Part shown: positions 17,068-25,226 of the stretch, in pieces
Numbering within the stretch: the first letter of the stretch is position 1
Layout of the letters: every line of letters starts with the position of its first letter
DNA from: Pseudomonas sp. Gutcm_11s
GTDB taxonomy: Bacteria; Pseudomonadota; Gammaproteobacteria; Pseudomonadales; Pseudomonadaceae
Direction of reading: 5' to 3'
Length of the DNA: 64,000 nucleotides
NCBI RefSeq assembly: GCF_028649395.1
Contig: NZ_JAQSUW010000009.1
Coordinates: 389,989-453,988 of the forward strand
Notes under the pieces: generated by a model
The model's input: only the letters and a program-made list of their open reading frames with translations
What the model was told of the DNA's origin: nothing
Databases searched by the model: none
Translations under genes and position numbers: made by a program

Positions 17068-17853
17068 ATGAGTTCCGCACTGTGGGTCAGCAAGACCGGC
17101 CTGGCCGCCCAGGACACCGCCCTGTCGGCGGTGGCCAACAACCTGGCCAACGTCAACACCACCGGCTTCAAGAGCGACCGCGTCGCCTTCGAGGACCTGT
17201 TCTATTCCATCGAGCTGCAGCCCGGTGCGCAGGCCGATGAGGTCAACACCGTGCCCTCGGGCATCCAGCTCGGCAGCGGCGTGCGTGTCGCCGGCACGCA
17301 GAAGGTGTTCACCGAAGGCAGCATGCAGACCACCGGCCAGCCGATGGACCTGGCGATCATCGGCCGCGGCTTCCTCCAGGTCGAGGCGCCCAACGGCGAC
17401 ATCTACTACACCGAGAACGGCCAGCTGCAGCTCAATGCTGAGGGCATGGTGGTCAACTCCCAGGGCCTGCCGCTGACCCCGGCCATCGAGGTTCCGGTCG
17501 GCAGCAGCAGCTTCACCGTGGGCAGCGACGGCATCGTCACCGCCATCCTGCCGGGCGACACCACGCCCAGCGAGCTGGGCCAGATCACCCTGGTCAACTT
17601 CACCAACCCGGCCGGCCTCGAGGCCCTGGGCGGCAACCTCTACCGCGAGACCGTGGCCAGCGGCGAGCCGGTGGAAGGCGTGCCGGGCGAGGAAGGCCTG
17701 GGCACCCTCAAGCAGGGCGTGCTGGAAGGCTCCAACGTGCAGGTGGTCGAGGCCATGGTCAACATGATCGCCATCCAGCGCGCCTACGAGGCCAACGCCA
17801 AGGTGCTGGACGCCGCGTCCGGCATGCAGCAGTTCCTCAACCAGACCGTGTGA
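17068..17853 (+). CDS. flgG: Flagellar distal rod protein FlgG
   Basis: FlgG forms the distal rod that crosses the P and L rings. The 261-residue product has the highly conserved SALWVSKTGLAAQDTALSAV N-terminus with VANNLANVNTTGFKS, the GQPMDLAIIGRGFLQVEAPN core, and the terminal VQVVEAMVNMIAIQRAYEAN helix. A GGAGAG ribosome site precedes ATG 17068. Family length is matched. Confidence 0.95.
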   Translation: MSSALWVSKTGLAAQDTALSAVANNLANVNTTGFKSDRVAFEDLFYSIELQPGAQADEVNTVPSGIQLGSGVRVAGTQKVFTEGSMQTTGQPMDLAIIGRGFLQVEAPNGDIYYTENGQLQLNAEGMVVNSQGLPLTPAIEVPVGSSSFTVGSDGIVTAILPGDTTPSELGQITLVNFTNPAGLEALGGNLYRETVASGEPVEGVPGEEGLGTLKQGVLEGSNVQVVEAMVNMIAIQRAYEANAKVLDAASGMQQFLNQTV

Positions 17854-17858
17854 TCGCC

Positions 17859-18518
17859 ATGAAACGCCTGTCGATGCTTCTCGCCCTAGCCATGCTCGGT
17901 GGCTGCGCCAGCTTCAACGAGATGCTGCCGGACGAGGACTCCACCGCCTACCAGCCGCCGGAGCTGGACTACAGCCTGCCGCCAACCACCGGTGGCGGCC
18001 TGTACCGCACCGGCTACGGCTCGCTGACCCAGGACCAGCGCGCACTGCGTATCGGCGACATCCTCACCGTGGTGCTGGAGGAGCAGACCCAGTCGAGCAA
18101 GAGCGCCGGCACCAGCTTCGGCAAGAGCGGCAGCATCTCGCTGCCGATGCCGACCATCCTCAACAAGGAATACGACCAGCTGACCACATCGGCCGAGGCC
18201 GAGCGCGACTTCGACGGTTCGGCCAAGAGCTCGCAGCAGAACTCCCTGCGCGGCTCCATCGCCGTCACCGTGCACCGCGTACTGCCCAACGGCACCCTGG
18301 TGGTCAAGGGCGAGAAGGCGCTGCGCCTGAACCAGGGCGAGGAGTTCATTCGCCTCACCGGCCTGGTGCGGGTCGACGACATCAACCGTTTCAACCAGAT
18401 CTCCTCGCAGAACGTGGCTAACGCGCGCATCTCCTACGCCGGCCGCGGCGTGCTCAACGACAGCAACTCGGCCGGTTGGCTGACGCGCTTCTTCACCAGC
18501 CCCATCTTCCCGCTCTGA
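17859..18518 (+). CDS. flgH: Flagellar L-ring lipoprotein FlgH
   Basis: FlgH forms the L ring in the outer membrane. The protein begins with a lipoprotein signal (MKRLSMLLALAMLGGC, lipidated Cys in LGGC) and has the FlgH core (LTQDQRALRIGDILTVVLEE, NGTLVVKGEKALRLNQGEEF, DINRFNQISSQNVANARISY). ATG 17859 places the lipobox at normal distance. A GTG at 17850 overlapping the flgG stop is possible but adds three residues before the signal. Confidence 0.94.
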   Translation: MKRLSMLLALAMLGGCASFNEMLPDEDSTAYQPPELDYSLPPTTGGGLYRTGYGSLTQDQRALRIGDILTVVLEEQTQSSKSAGTSFGKSGSISLPMPTILNKEYDQLTTSAEAERDFDGSAKSSQQNSLRGSIAVTVHRVLPNGTLVVKGEKALRLNQGEEFIRLTGLVRVDDINRFNQISSQNVANARISYAGRGVLNDSNSAGWLTRFFTSPIFPL

Positions 18519-18531
18519 GGCGACGCCGTTC

Positions 18532-19632
18532 ATGCGCCCGATCTATTTCCTCCTGTCCTCGCTGCTGCTGTGCTGGCCGCTGGCGGCACGCGCCGTACCG
18601 CTGCTCGACCTGGCCGACGTCGAGGGCATCCGCGGCAACCAGCTGATCGGCTACGGCCTGGTGATCGGCCTGGACGGCACCGGTGACAAGAACCAGGTGA
18701 AGTTCACCAGCCAGTCGGTGGCCAACATGATCAAGCAGTTCGGCGTGAACCTGCCGCCGAACGTCGATCCCAAGCTGAAGAACGTCGCCGCGGTGATGGT
18801 CACCGCCGAGGTGCCGCCGTCCTACAGCCCCGGGCAGACGGTGGACGTCACCATCGCCTCGCTGGGCGACGCCAAGAGCCTGCGCGGCGGCCAGCTGCTG
18901 ATGACCCCGCTGCGCGGCGTCGACGGCGAGACCTACGCCCTGGCCCAGGGCGCGCTGGTGGTCGGTGGCCTCAATGCCAGCGGGCAGAGCGGCTCCAGCG
19001 TGACGATCAACAGTGCCAACGGTGGGCGCATCCCCAATGGCGGCACCATCGAGCGCATGATCCCCAGCGACTTCGCGACCCGCCCGGACATCATGCTCAA
19101 CCTGCGCCAGCCCAGCTTCCAGACCGCGACCAAGGTGGTCACCGCGCTGGAGCGGGTGTTCGGCCCAGGCACCGCGCAGGCCCTCGACGGCACCAAGATC
19201 AGCGTGCGTGCGCCGCAGTCGCCGAGCCAGCGCACCAGCTTCATGGCCCTGCTGGAAACGGTCGAGGTGCAGGAAGGCCGCGAACGGCCCAAGGTGGTGT
19301 TCAACAGCCGCACCGGCACCGTGGTGGTGGGGCAGGGCGTGCGCGTTAAGGCCGCCGCCGTGGCCCACGGCACCCTCACCGTGACCATCAGCGAGAACCC
19401 CCAGGTCAGCCAGCCCAACGCCTTCTCCCAGGGCCAGACCGCCGTTACCCCGCAATCCGATGTGGCGGTGACCCAGGACAAGAACGCCATGTTCAAGTGG
19501 CCGGAAGGCGCCAGCCTGGAGAGCATCATCAACACGGTGAACAGCCTGGGCGCCACGCCTGACGACGTGATGAGCATCCTGCAGTCGCTGGAGAAGGCCG
19601 GCGCGCTGAACGCAGAACTGATAGTGATCTGA
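18532..19632 (+). CDS. flgI: Flagellar P-ring protein FlgI
   Basis: FlgI polymerises into the periplasmic P ring. The 366-residue precursor has a Sec signal (IYFLLSSLLLCWPLAARAVP), the family signature DLADVEGIRGNQLIGYGLVI with GLDGTGDK, and the C-terminal ASLESIINTVNSLGATPDDV helix. FlgA at 12754-13536 is its chaperone. Start and length are standard. Confidence 0.95.
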   Translation: MRPIYFLLSSLLLCWPLAARAVPLLDLADVEGIRGNQLIGYGLVIGLDGTGDKNQVKFTSQSVANMIKQFGVNLPPNVDPKLKNVAAVMVTAEVPPSYSPGQTVDVTIASLGDAKSLRGGQLLMTPLRGVDGETYALAQGALVVGGLNASGQSGSSVTINSANGGRIPNGGTIERMIPSDFATRPDIMLNLRQPSFQTATKVVTALERVFGPGTAQALDGTKISVRAPQSPSQRTSFMALLETVEVQEGRERPKVVFNSRTGTVVVGQGVRVKAAAVAHGTLTVTISENPQVSQPNAFSQGQTAVTPQSDVAVTQDKNAMFKWPEGASLESIINTVNSLGATPDDVMSILQSLEKAGALNAELIVI

Positions 19633-19635
19633 CGC

Positions 19636-20751
19636 ATGAGCATCGTTTCCCTGCCGACCACCCTGAACACCCTGCGCCGCCCTGCCGGCAACGATCCGCG
19701 CGCGCAGCTGGAGGTCGCCTCCGAGCAGTTCGAGGCGCTGTTCCTGCAGCAGATCCTCAAGCAGATGCGCAAGGCCGGCGACGTACTGTCCGCCGGCAAC
19801 CCGATGCGCAGCCGCGAGCTGGACACCATGCGCGACTTCTACGACGAGGTGCTGGCCGAGACCCTGGCTGAGAAGAAGCAGACCGGCATCGCCGACCTGC
19901 TGGTGCGCCAGCTCTCCGGCGGGACGCCGAGCGCCGCGCAACTGGCCGCCGCCGAACAGAGCGCGCGTGGCGCCGAGCTGCAGCGCAGCTCCATCGCCAG
20001 CGTCAACGTCACGCCGCTGGCCGGCGTCTGGCGGCGCGGCGTCGAGGCGGTCGAGCATGCCTGGCAGCGCGGCACCGATGCCTTCTCGGCACTGGTCGAC
20101 AGCGTGATCAAGCACGAGTCGGCCGGCAACGTCGCCGCCGTGTCGCCCAAGGGCGCGCGCGGCCTGATGCAGCTGATGCCGGACACCGCGCGGGAGATGG
20201 CGGCCAAGCTCGGCCTGGACTTCGACGAGCAGCGCCTGACCGCCGACGGCGAATACAACAAGCGCCTGGGCATCGCCTACCTGGACGAGATGATGCAGCG
20301 CTACGACGGCCACCAGGCCTTGGCCGTGGCCGCCTACAACGCCGGCCCCGGCAAGGTCGACGAGTGGCTGCAGAGCCTAGGCGACCCGCGTACCGGCCAG
20401 GTCGGCACCGAGGCCTGGGTGCAGCGCATCCCCTACGAGGAAACCCGCAATTACACGCGCAACATCCTCCATGACCTGCGCCGCAACCAGGCCAGTGTGG
20501 AGCCTGCGCGCGAGCTGCCGCGTGGCGAGCTGGAACGTGCCCTGCAGCGCAACGAACAGCTGCGCAGCGGCGAGCTGCTGAGCCAGGTCGAAGACCTGCG
20601 CCCGGCGCTGCACGACGAATTTAATGAAGTGGCCGATTCCGTCGCCTATCAGCAGAAGAACTCCCCTGATCCGCAGGCGGGCCTGCACCAGTCGCTGTCC
20701 GCGGCCTTTGCCCAGCCCATCCGGATCGAGCCGAAAGGAAGAATTTCGTGA
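19636..20751 (+). CDS. flgJ: Rod cap protein FlgJ with an SLT-type lytic transglycosylase domain
   Basis: FlgJ caps the growing rod and lets it through the cell wall. Residues 20-95 form the rod-cap domain (LEVASEQFEALFLQQILKQM, MRSRELDTMRDFYDEVLAET). Residues about 150-285 are not the glucosaminidase domain of Salmonella FlgJ. They are a lytic-transglycosylase fold of the Slt70 type: catalytic Glu161 in IKHESAGN, GARGLMQLMP (174-183), AYNAGPGKVDEWL (233-245), and YEETRNYTRNIL. A helical tail of about 85 residues follows. Its stop overlaps the flgK GTG by four bases. Confidence 0.92.
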   Translation: MSIVSLPTTLNTLRRPAGNDPRAQLEVASEQFEALFLQQILKQMRKAGDVLSAGNPMRSRELDTMRDFYDEVLAETLAEKKQTGIADLLVRQLSGGTPSAAQLAAAEQSARGAELQRSSIASVNVTPLAGVWRRGVEAVEHAWQRGTDAFSALVDSVIKHESAGNVAAVSPKGARGLMQLMPDTAREMAAKLGLDFDEQRLTADGEYNKRLGIAYLDEMMQRYDGHQALAVAAYNAGPGKVDEWLQSLGDPRTGQVGTEAWVQRIPYEETRNYTRNILHDLRRNQASVEPARELPRGELERALQRNEQLRSGELLSQVEDLRPALHDEFNEVADSVAYQQKNSPDPQAGLHQSLSAAFAQPIRIEPKGRIS

Positions 20752-22115
20752 GCATCCTCAGCCAGATCGGCTACAGCGGCGTACGCGCCTCCCAGGTGGC
20801 GATGAACACCACCGGGCAGAACATCGCCAACGTCAACACGCCGGGCTTCAGCCGTCTGAATACCCAGATGAGCTCGCTGTCGGGGCGTGACCGCCTGAAC
20901 GCCGGAGGAGGCGTCGAGGTCACCAGCATCCGCCGCCTGGCCGACGACTTCCAGAACCAGCAGCTGTGGCGCGCCACCACCGAGCAGTCCTACTTCGAGG
21001 GCGCGCAGCAGTACCTCGGCGCCCTGGAGAAGCTGATGAGCGGCGATGGTGCCAGCATCAGCGTGGGTCTGGACAACTTCTTCGCTGCGCTCAGCGCCGC
21101 CAGCTCCACGCCGGAATCCCTGGCCATGCGCCAGCAGATCGTCAGCGAGTCGAAGAACCTGGCGCAGCGCTTCAACAGCCTCAACGGCAACATCGGCGCC
21201 CAGCTCGCCGCGCTCAACGAACAGCGCGTGGCGATGACCGACGAGATCAACGGCCTCAACGCCAACATCGCCGAGCTCAACCGGCAGATCACCGAGACCC
21301 AGGCGGTCGGCGGCGATACCTCGGCCCTGCGCGATCACCGTGACAGCCTGGTCGGCCAGCTCAGCAAGTTCGCCAAGATCCGCACCCACGAAGTACCGGA
21401 CGGCTCGCTCACCGTGTCCCTGGCCAACGGCCAGCCGCTGGTGGCCGGCAATTCCGCCGGCGCCCTGCAGGTCAGCCAGTTGCCCACCGGCGAACAGCAG
21501 ATCGCCCTGACCTTCGCCGGTACCAGCTTCCCGTTGCAGCAGGACGGTATCGGCGGCTCGCTCGGCGCGCTGTACGACAGCGAGTACGACAACCTGCGGC
21601 CGATGCAGAATGCCCTGCACGACATGGCCGAGCAGCTGGCCGACATGGTCAACACCACCCTGGGCGGCGGCTTCGATCTGGCCGGCAACCCGGGCCAGGA
21701 CCTGTTCGTCTACAACCCGGCCAGCACCAGCGCCATGCTCCAGGTTGCCGACCTGAGCGCCGAGGAACTGGCCTTGTCGTCGGCCTCCGGCGAGGTGGGC
21801 AACAACCAGGTACTGCTGCAGCTGCTCGACCTGAAGAGCCAGACCATCACCCTGAATGGCAGCTCGGTGACCCTCAACGACGCCTATGCCGGGCTGATCG
21901 GGCAGATCGCCAGCGACAGCCGGCAGAACCAGGCCGACCTCAAGTCGGCCACCGTGGTGACCCAGCAGGCCCAGGCCCAGCGCGACGGCGTTAGCGCGGT
22001 GAACCTGGACGAGGAGGCGGTCAACCTGATGACGTACCAGCAGGCCTACCAGGCCAACATGAAGGTCATCAGCACAGCCAAGGAAGTCTTCGACGCCGTG
22101 CTGGCGGCCTTCTAA
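20748..22115 (+). CDS. flgK: Hook-filament junction protein FlgK (HAP1)
   Basis: FlgK is the first hook-filament junction protein and a FlgN client. The 455-residue protein has the N-terminal D0 region (LSQIGYSGVRASQVAMNTTG, NIANVNTPGFSRLNTQMSSL), a coiled segment, and the C-terminal VSAVNLDEEAVNLMTYQQAY with MKVISTAKEVFDAVLAAF. GTG 20748 overlaps the flgJ stop. It is on the short side for gamma-proteobacterial FlgK, as is common in compact secondary systems. Confidence 0.93.
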   Translation: MSILSQIGYSGVRASQVAMNTTGQNIANVNTPGFSRLNTQMSSLSGRDRLNAGGGVEVTSIRRLADDFQNQQLWRATTEQSYFEGAQQYLGALEKLMSGDGASISVGLDNFFAALSAASSTPESLAMRQQIVSESKNLAQRFNSLNGNIGAQLAALNEQRVAMTDEINGLNANIAELNRQITETQAVGGDTSALRDHRDSLVGQLSKFAKIRTHEVPDGSLTVSLANGQPLVAGNSAGALQVSQLPTGEQQIALTFAGTSFPLQQDGIGGSLGALYDSEYDNLRPMQNALHDMAEQLADMVNTTLGGGFDLAGNPGQDLFVYNPASTSAMLQVADLSAEELALSSASGEVGNNQVLLQLLDLKSQTITLNGSSVTLNDAYAGLIGQIASDSRQNQADLKSATVVTQQAQAQRDGVSAVNLDEEAVNLMTYQQAYQANMKVISTAKEVFDAVLAAF

Positions 22116-22129
22116 GGGGAGTCGAAACC

Positions 22130-23047
22130 ATGCGTATCACCAACGCCCAGATCACCGCGATGATGCACAGCTCGATGAACGCCAACTCGGCCGAGCTGGG
22201 CAAGCTGATGCAACAGATGTCCAGCGGCCAGCGCATCCTGCAGCCGTCCGACGACCCCATCGCCAGCGTGCGCATGCTGCGCATCCAGCGCGAAGAGGCG
22301 AGCCTCACGCAGTTCCGCAGCAATATCACCATGGTCTCCGGCAACCTGTCGACCCAGGAGACCAACCTCTCGGCCATGTCCGACCTCAGCCTCAACGTGC
22401 GCGACCTGCTGCTGTGGGCGGCCAACACCGGCGCCAACGCCGGCGAGGACGTGGCGGCGATGGCCGGCGAACTGGCCAGCCTGGAACAGACCCTGGTCAG
22501 CTATGTGAACGTGCGCGACGAGGAGGGCCGCTACCTGTTCGCCGGCACTCTCAGCGACCGTCCGGCGGTGGTGTTCGACGCCGCCACCCAGACCTACGTG
22601 GCCAACGGCAACGACAAGCATCGCCAGGCGGCAGTGGCCAACGGCGTGCTGGTCGACGAGAACACCACGGCGCTGGAAATCTTCGGCCCGGGCATGGACC
22701 TGCTCAACCAGCTGCATGCCACCGTCACCGCGCTGCAGGACCCCGCCCTGGACATCACCGACCCGGCAGTGGTCCAGCAGATCCGCGACACCATCGACCA
22801 GCTCGACCTGACCCACGGCGAAGTGCTCGGCGCCATCACCGAACTGGGCGGCCGGCAGAACACCCTGACCCTGCTCAATGGCAGCAACGAGGAGGTGTCG
22901 CTGGTCAACCAGAAGCTCGACGGCGAGCTGTCGCAGCTCGACTACGCCGGTGCCAGCATCGACCTGAACAACTATCAGCTGGCGCTGCAGGCCTCGCAGA
23001 AGACCTACCTGAAGATCAACCAGCTGTCCCTGTTCCAACTGTTGTAA
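22130..23047 (+). CDS. flgL: Hook-filament junction protein FlgL (HAP3)
   Basis: FlgL is the second junction protein between FlgK and flagellin. The 305-residue product has a flagellin-like N-terminus (MRITNAQITAMMHSSMNANS, LMQQMSSGQRILQPSDDPIA) and the C-terminal YAGASIDLNNYQLALQASQK helix. The ribosome site GGGGAG precedes ATG 22130. Both termini match the junction protein family. Confidence 0.93.
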   Translation: MRITNAQITAMMHSSMNANSAELGKLMQQMSSGQRILQPSDDPIASVRMLRIQREEASLTQFRSNITMVSGNLSTQETNLSAMSDLSLNVRDLLLWAANTGANAGEDVAAMAGELASLEQTLVSYVNVRDEEGRYLFAGTLSDRPAVVFDAATQTYVANGNDKHRQAAVANGVLVDENTTALEIFGPGMDLLNQLHATVTALQDPALDITDPAVVQQIRDTIDQLDLTHGEVLGAITELGGRQNTLTLLNGSNEEVSLVNQKLDGELSQLDYAGASIDLNNYQLALQASQKTYLKINQLSLFQLL

Positions 23048-23063
23048 GGCCCGGAGAGCGCCG

Positions 23064-24101
23064 ATGAAGGTCGACAAGCAGCTGCCCGTACTCACGAGCA
23101 TCGACACCCAGGGGCAGCGCCCGAGCGTGTTGCGCGAGAGCGCGCCGGCCAAGACCCGCCGCGCCGAACCGCGCCAGGCCGAGCAGGCGCCGCCCGAGCG
23201 TGGCCAGGGCAAGGGCGCCAGCTTCAACCTGCAGCTCAACCAGCAGCTGTCGTCGATGCAGTCGGCCGAGAGTTACCTCGATCAGCTGGCCAGCCGCCTG
23301 CGCCAGCTCAAGCTGAGCCTCAGCCGCGAGCTGAGCGGCAGCCAGCCAAGCGACCGCGAGGGCGTCAAGCAGGCCATGCGCGAGGTCGAGCAACTGCTCG
23401 ACGAACGCAGCCAGCGCTCCGCCGGCACCCTCGATGCCAACCTGCGCCTGCGTCTCACCGAGCCGGTGCGCAGCCGCTTCAGCATCCAGGGCCTGGAGTC
23501 CATCGAGCAGGTGCAGCAGGCCGGCAAGGAGACCCTGCTGTTCGGTGCCGGTCGCCAGCTGGCCGAGCCGCTGGCCGTGGTGCTGGACGAGGGCATGAGC
23601 ACCGAGCAGGTGCTGCGCCGCTTCAACGCCGGCCTCGGCCAGGCCGGCATCCGCGCTGAGCTGGAGCAGGGCGGCACGCTGAAGTTTTCCGCCCGCGAGA
23701 GCGACTGGCAGGAGTTGCGTGGCCAGCTCACCGTACAGGGTGAAGGCAAGCTGGCGGCCAAGGCCCAGAGCCGGGTGCAGACCCAGGAAGAGGAGCTGCT
23801 CAGCTTCCCGCCGGAAGTCAGCGCCGACAGCTACCGCGAGCTGCGCCGGGTGCTGGACAGTGTGGTGTCGGCCCTCGACCGGGTTGGCGCGATCCGCGAC
23901 CAGATCAGCCATCGCCAGCAGGAGATTCGCGAGTTCCTCGCCCGTCAGGCCGAGCTGGACGAGAGCCAGTGGGCCCGCGACTACGCCGGCCAGGTGTTCA
24001 ACCTGATGCAGCGCAGCCCGTCGAGCTACGCGGCGGTGACCCAGACCGTGGTGGCCCAGGCCAACATCAGCCGCTTCTCGGTGGTCAGTCTGCTTTCGTA
24101 G
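23064..24101 (+). CDS. LafW-like protein of unknown function at the end of the flg operon
   Basis: The 345-residue product has a disordered Gln/Pro/Arg-rich N-terminus and a mostly helical body. Helices include SAESYLDQLASRLRQLKLSL and RELRRVLDSVVSALDRVGAI; the C-terminus (RDYAGQVFNLMQRSPSSYAA) somewhat recalls FlgL/flagellin D0 helices. No signal peptide or membrane segment is visible. It follows flgL after 16 bases, so it is co-transcribed. E. coli Flag-2 carries lafW, a putative hook-associated protein, at this place; the equivalence is inferred from position. Its 3' end overlaps the convergent exporter gene by 17 bases. Confidence 0.7.
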   Translation: MKVDKQLPVLTSIDTQGQRPSVLRESAPAKTRRAEPRQAEQAPPERGQGKGASFNLQLNQQLSSMQSAESYLDQLASRLRQLKLSLSRELSGSQPSDREGVKQAMREVEQLLDERSQRSAGTLDANLRLRLTEPVRSRFSIQGLESIEQVQQAGKETLLFGAGRQLAEPLAVVLDEGMSTEQVLRRFNAGLGQAGIRAELEQGGTLKFSARESDWQELRGQLTVQGEGKLAAKAQSRVQTQEEELLSFPPEVSADSYRELRRVLDSVVSALDRVGAIRDQISHRQQEIREFLARQAELDESQWARDYAGQVFNLMQRSPSSYAAVTQTVVAQANISRFSVVSLLS

Positions 24102-24990
24102 TTTCCCGGGTGGCCAGCCAGCACAGCAGCGAGCCACCGATCACCATCGCTACACCCTGCCAGAACGAGGCGCCCAACGGCGTGCTCAGCCAGACCATGG
24201 CGAACAGGGCGGACAGCACCGGGGTGAAGTAGGACGCCGTGGCCATCAGGGTCAGGTTGCCGCGCAGGATGCCCAGGTTCCACAGCGCGTAGCCGCCGGC
24301 CATGGCCGCCGCCGCGGCGAGCAGTTCCAGGCTGCCCGGCAGGGTGAAGACCAGTGGCTGCTGTTCACCCGACAGGTACTTCAGCCACAGCGTGGCCGCC
24401 ACCAGGATGAAGAACAACACCACGCCGTTGCGGCCCTCGGCATAGCGCTTGGTCACGTTGCAATACAGCCCCCAGAGCACAGCTCCGGTGAACGCCAGGC
24501 CGTAGGCGAGCGGGTTGCTGGCAGCGTTGGCCAGGGTCCGCTGCAGCGACACCTGCTGGTCGCCGCTGGCCACCCAGACGATGCCGAGCAGCGACAGGGC
24601 AATGCCCGGCACTATCGGCCAGCGCGCGCGCTGGCCGTTCATGACGATGGCCAGGAGGATGGTGAAGCACGGCCACAGGTAGTTGATCACGCTGATCTCG
24701 ATGGCCTGGGCGCGGTTGTCCGCAAAGCCCAGCGACAACGACAGGCACCATTCGTAGGTGACGAACAGCAGGCTGCCGAACACCAGGTAGATGGGCGGCA
24801 GACCCCGCAGGCGCGGGCGCCCGAGCAGCGGTATGAGCAGCAGGGCGCCGACCGTGTAGATCAGCGCCGCGCCGCCGATGACGCCGAACTGCTCGCTGAC
24901 CCCACGGATCAGCCCGACGATGGTGCTCCACAGGAGGATGGCGGCGAAGCCGCAGAGGGTGGCCGCGTTGCGGCCGAGGGATGAGGACAT
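24085..24990 (-). CDS. yddG: EamA/DMT-family aromatic amino acid exporter, YddG type
   Basis: A 301-residue inner-membrane protein with ten hydrophobic segments in two EamA-type halves. Family features include FGSLLFVTYEWCLSLSLGFA, QAIEISVINYLWPCFTILLA and a second-half ATASYFTPVLSALFAMVWLS. YddG exports aromatic amino acids and paraquat-like compounds in enterics. Substrate here is inferred from family resemblance. The gene converges on the lafW-like gene and marks the right border of the flagellar cluster. Confidence 0.82.
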   Translation of the reverse strand: MSSSLGRNAATLCGFAAILLWSTIVGLIRGVSEQFGVIGGAALIYTVGALLLIPLLGRPRLRGLPPIYLVFGSLLFVTYEWCLSLSLGFADNRAQAIEISVINYLWPCFTILLAIVMNGQRARWPIVPGIALSLLGIVWVASGDQQVSLQRTLANAASNPLAYGLAFTGAVLWGLYCNVTKRYAEGRNGVVLFFILVAATLWLKYLSGEQQPLVFTLPGSLELLAAAAAMAGGYALWNLGILRGNLTLMATASYFTPVLSALFAMVWLSTPLGASFWQGVAMVIGGSLLCWLATRETTKAD

Positions 24991-25226
24991 GCTGACTCCG
25001 GAACTGCATACGAGGGTTGTTTACCCTCGGCACGCGAGTCTAGTGTCCTGCTGCGTCAGTTCAAAGGCTCCGCTGCGATTAACTGGCCTTGAGGCCGCCT
25101 TCGTGGAGTCGTGCATCGCGGCCAGGTAAATCGGATATCTACTACAAGGGTCTCGGAAAACCCTCGCATACCGCCACGAGTGCACTGCGGAGACTGCCAG
25201 CAACGAAACTTGCTGGAGTCGCCGTC

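Noticed and set aside
18493..20313. Minus-strand open frame of 606 codons
   Set aside because: Antisense shadow of flgI and flgJ, rich in Ala/Gly/His/Arg with no recognisable motif.
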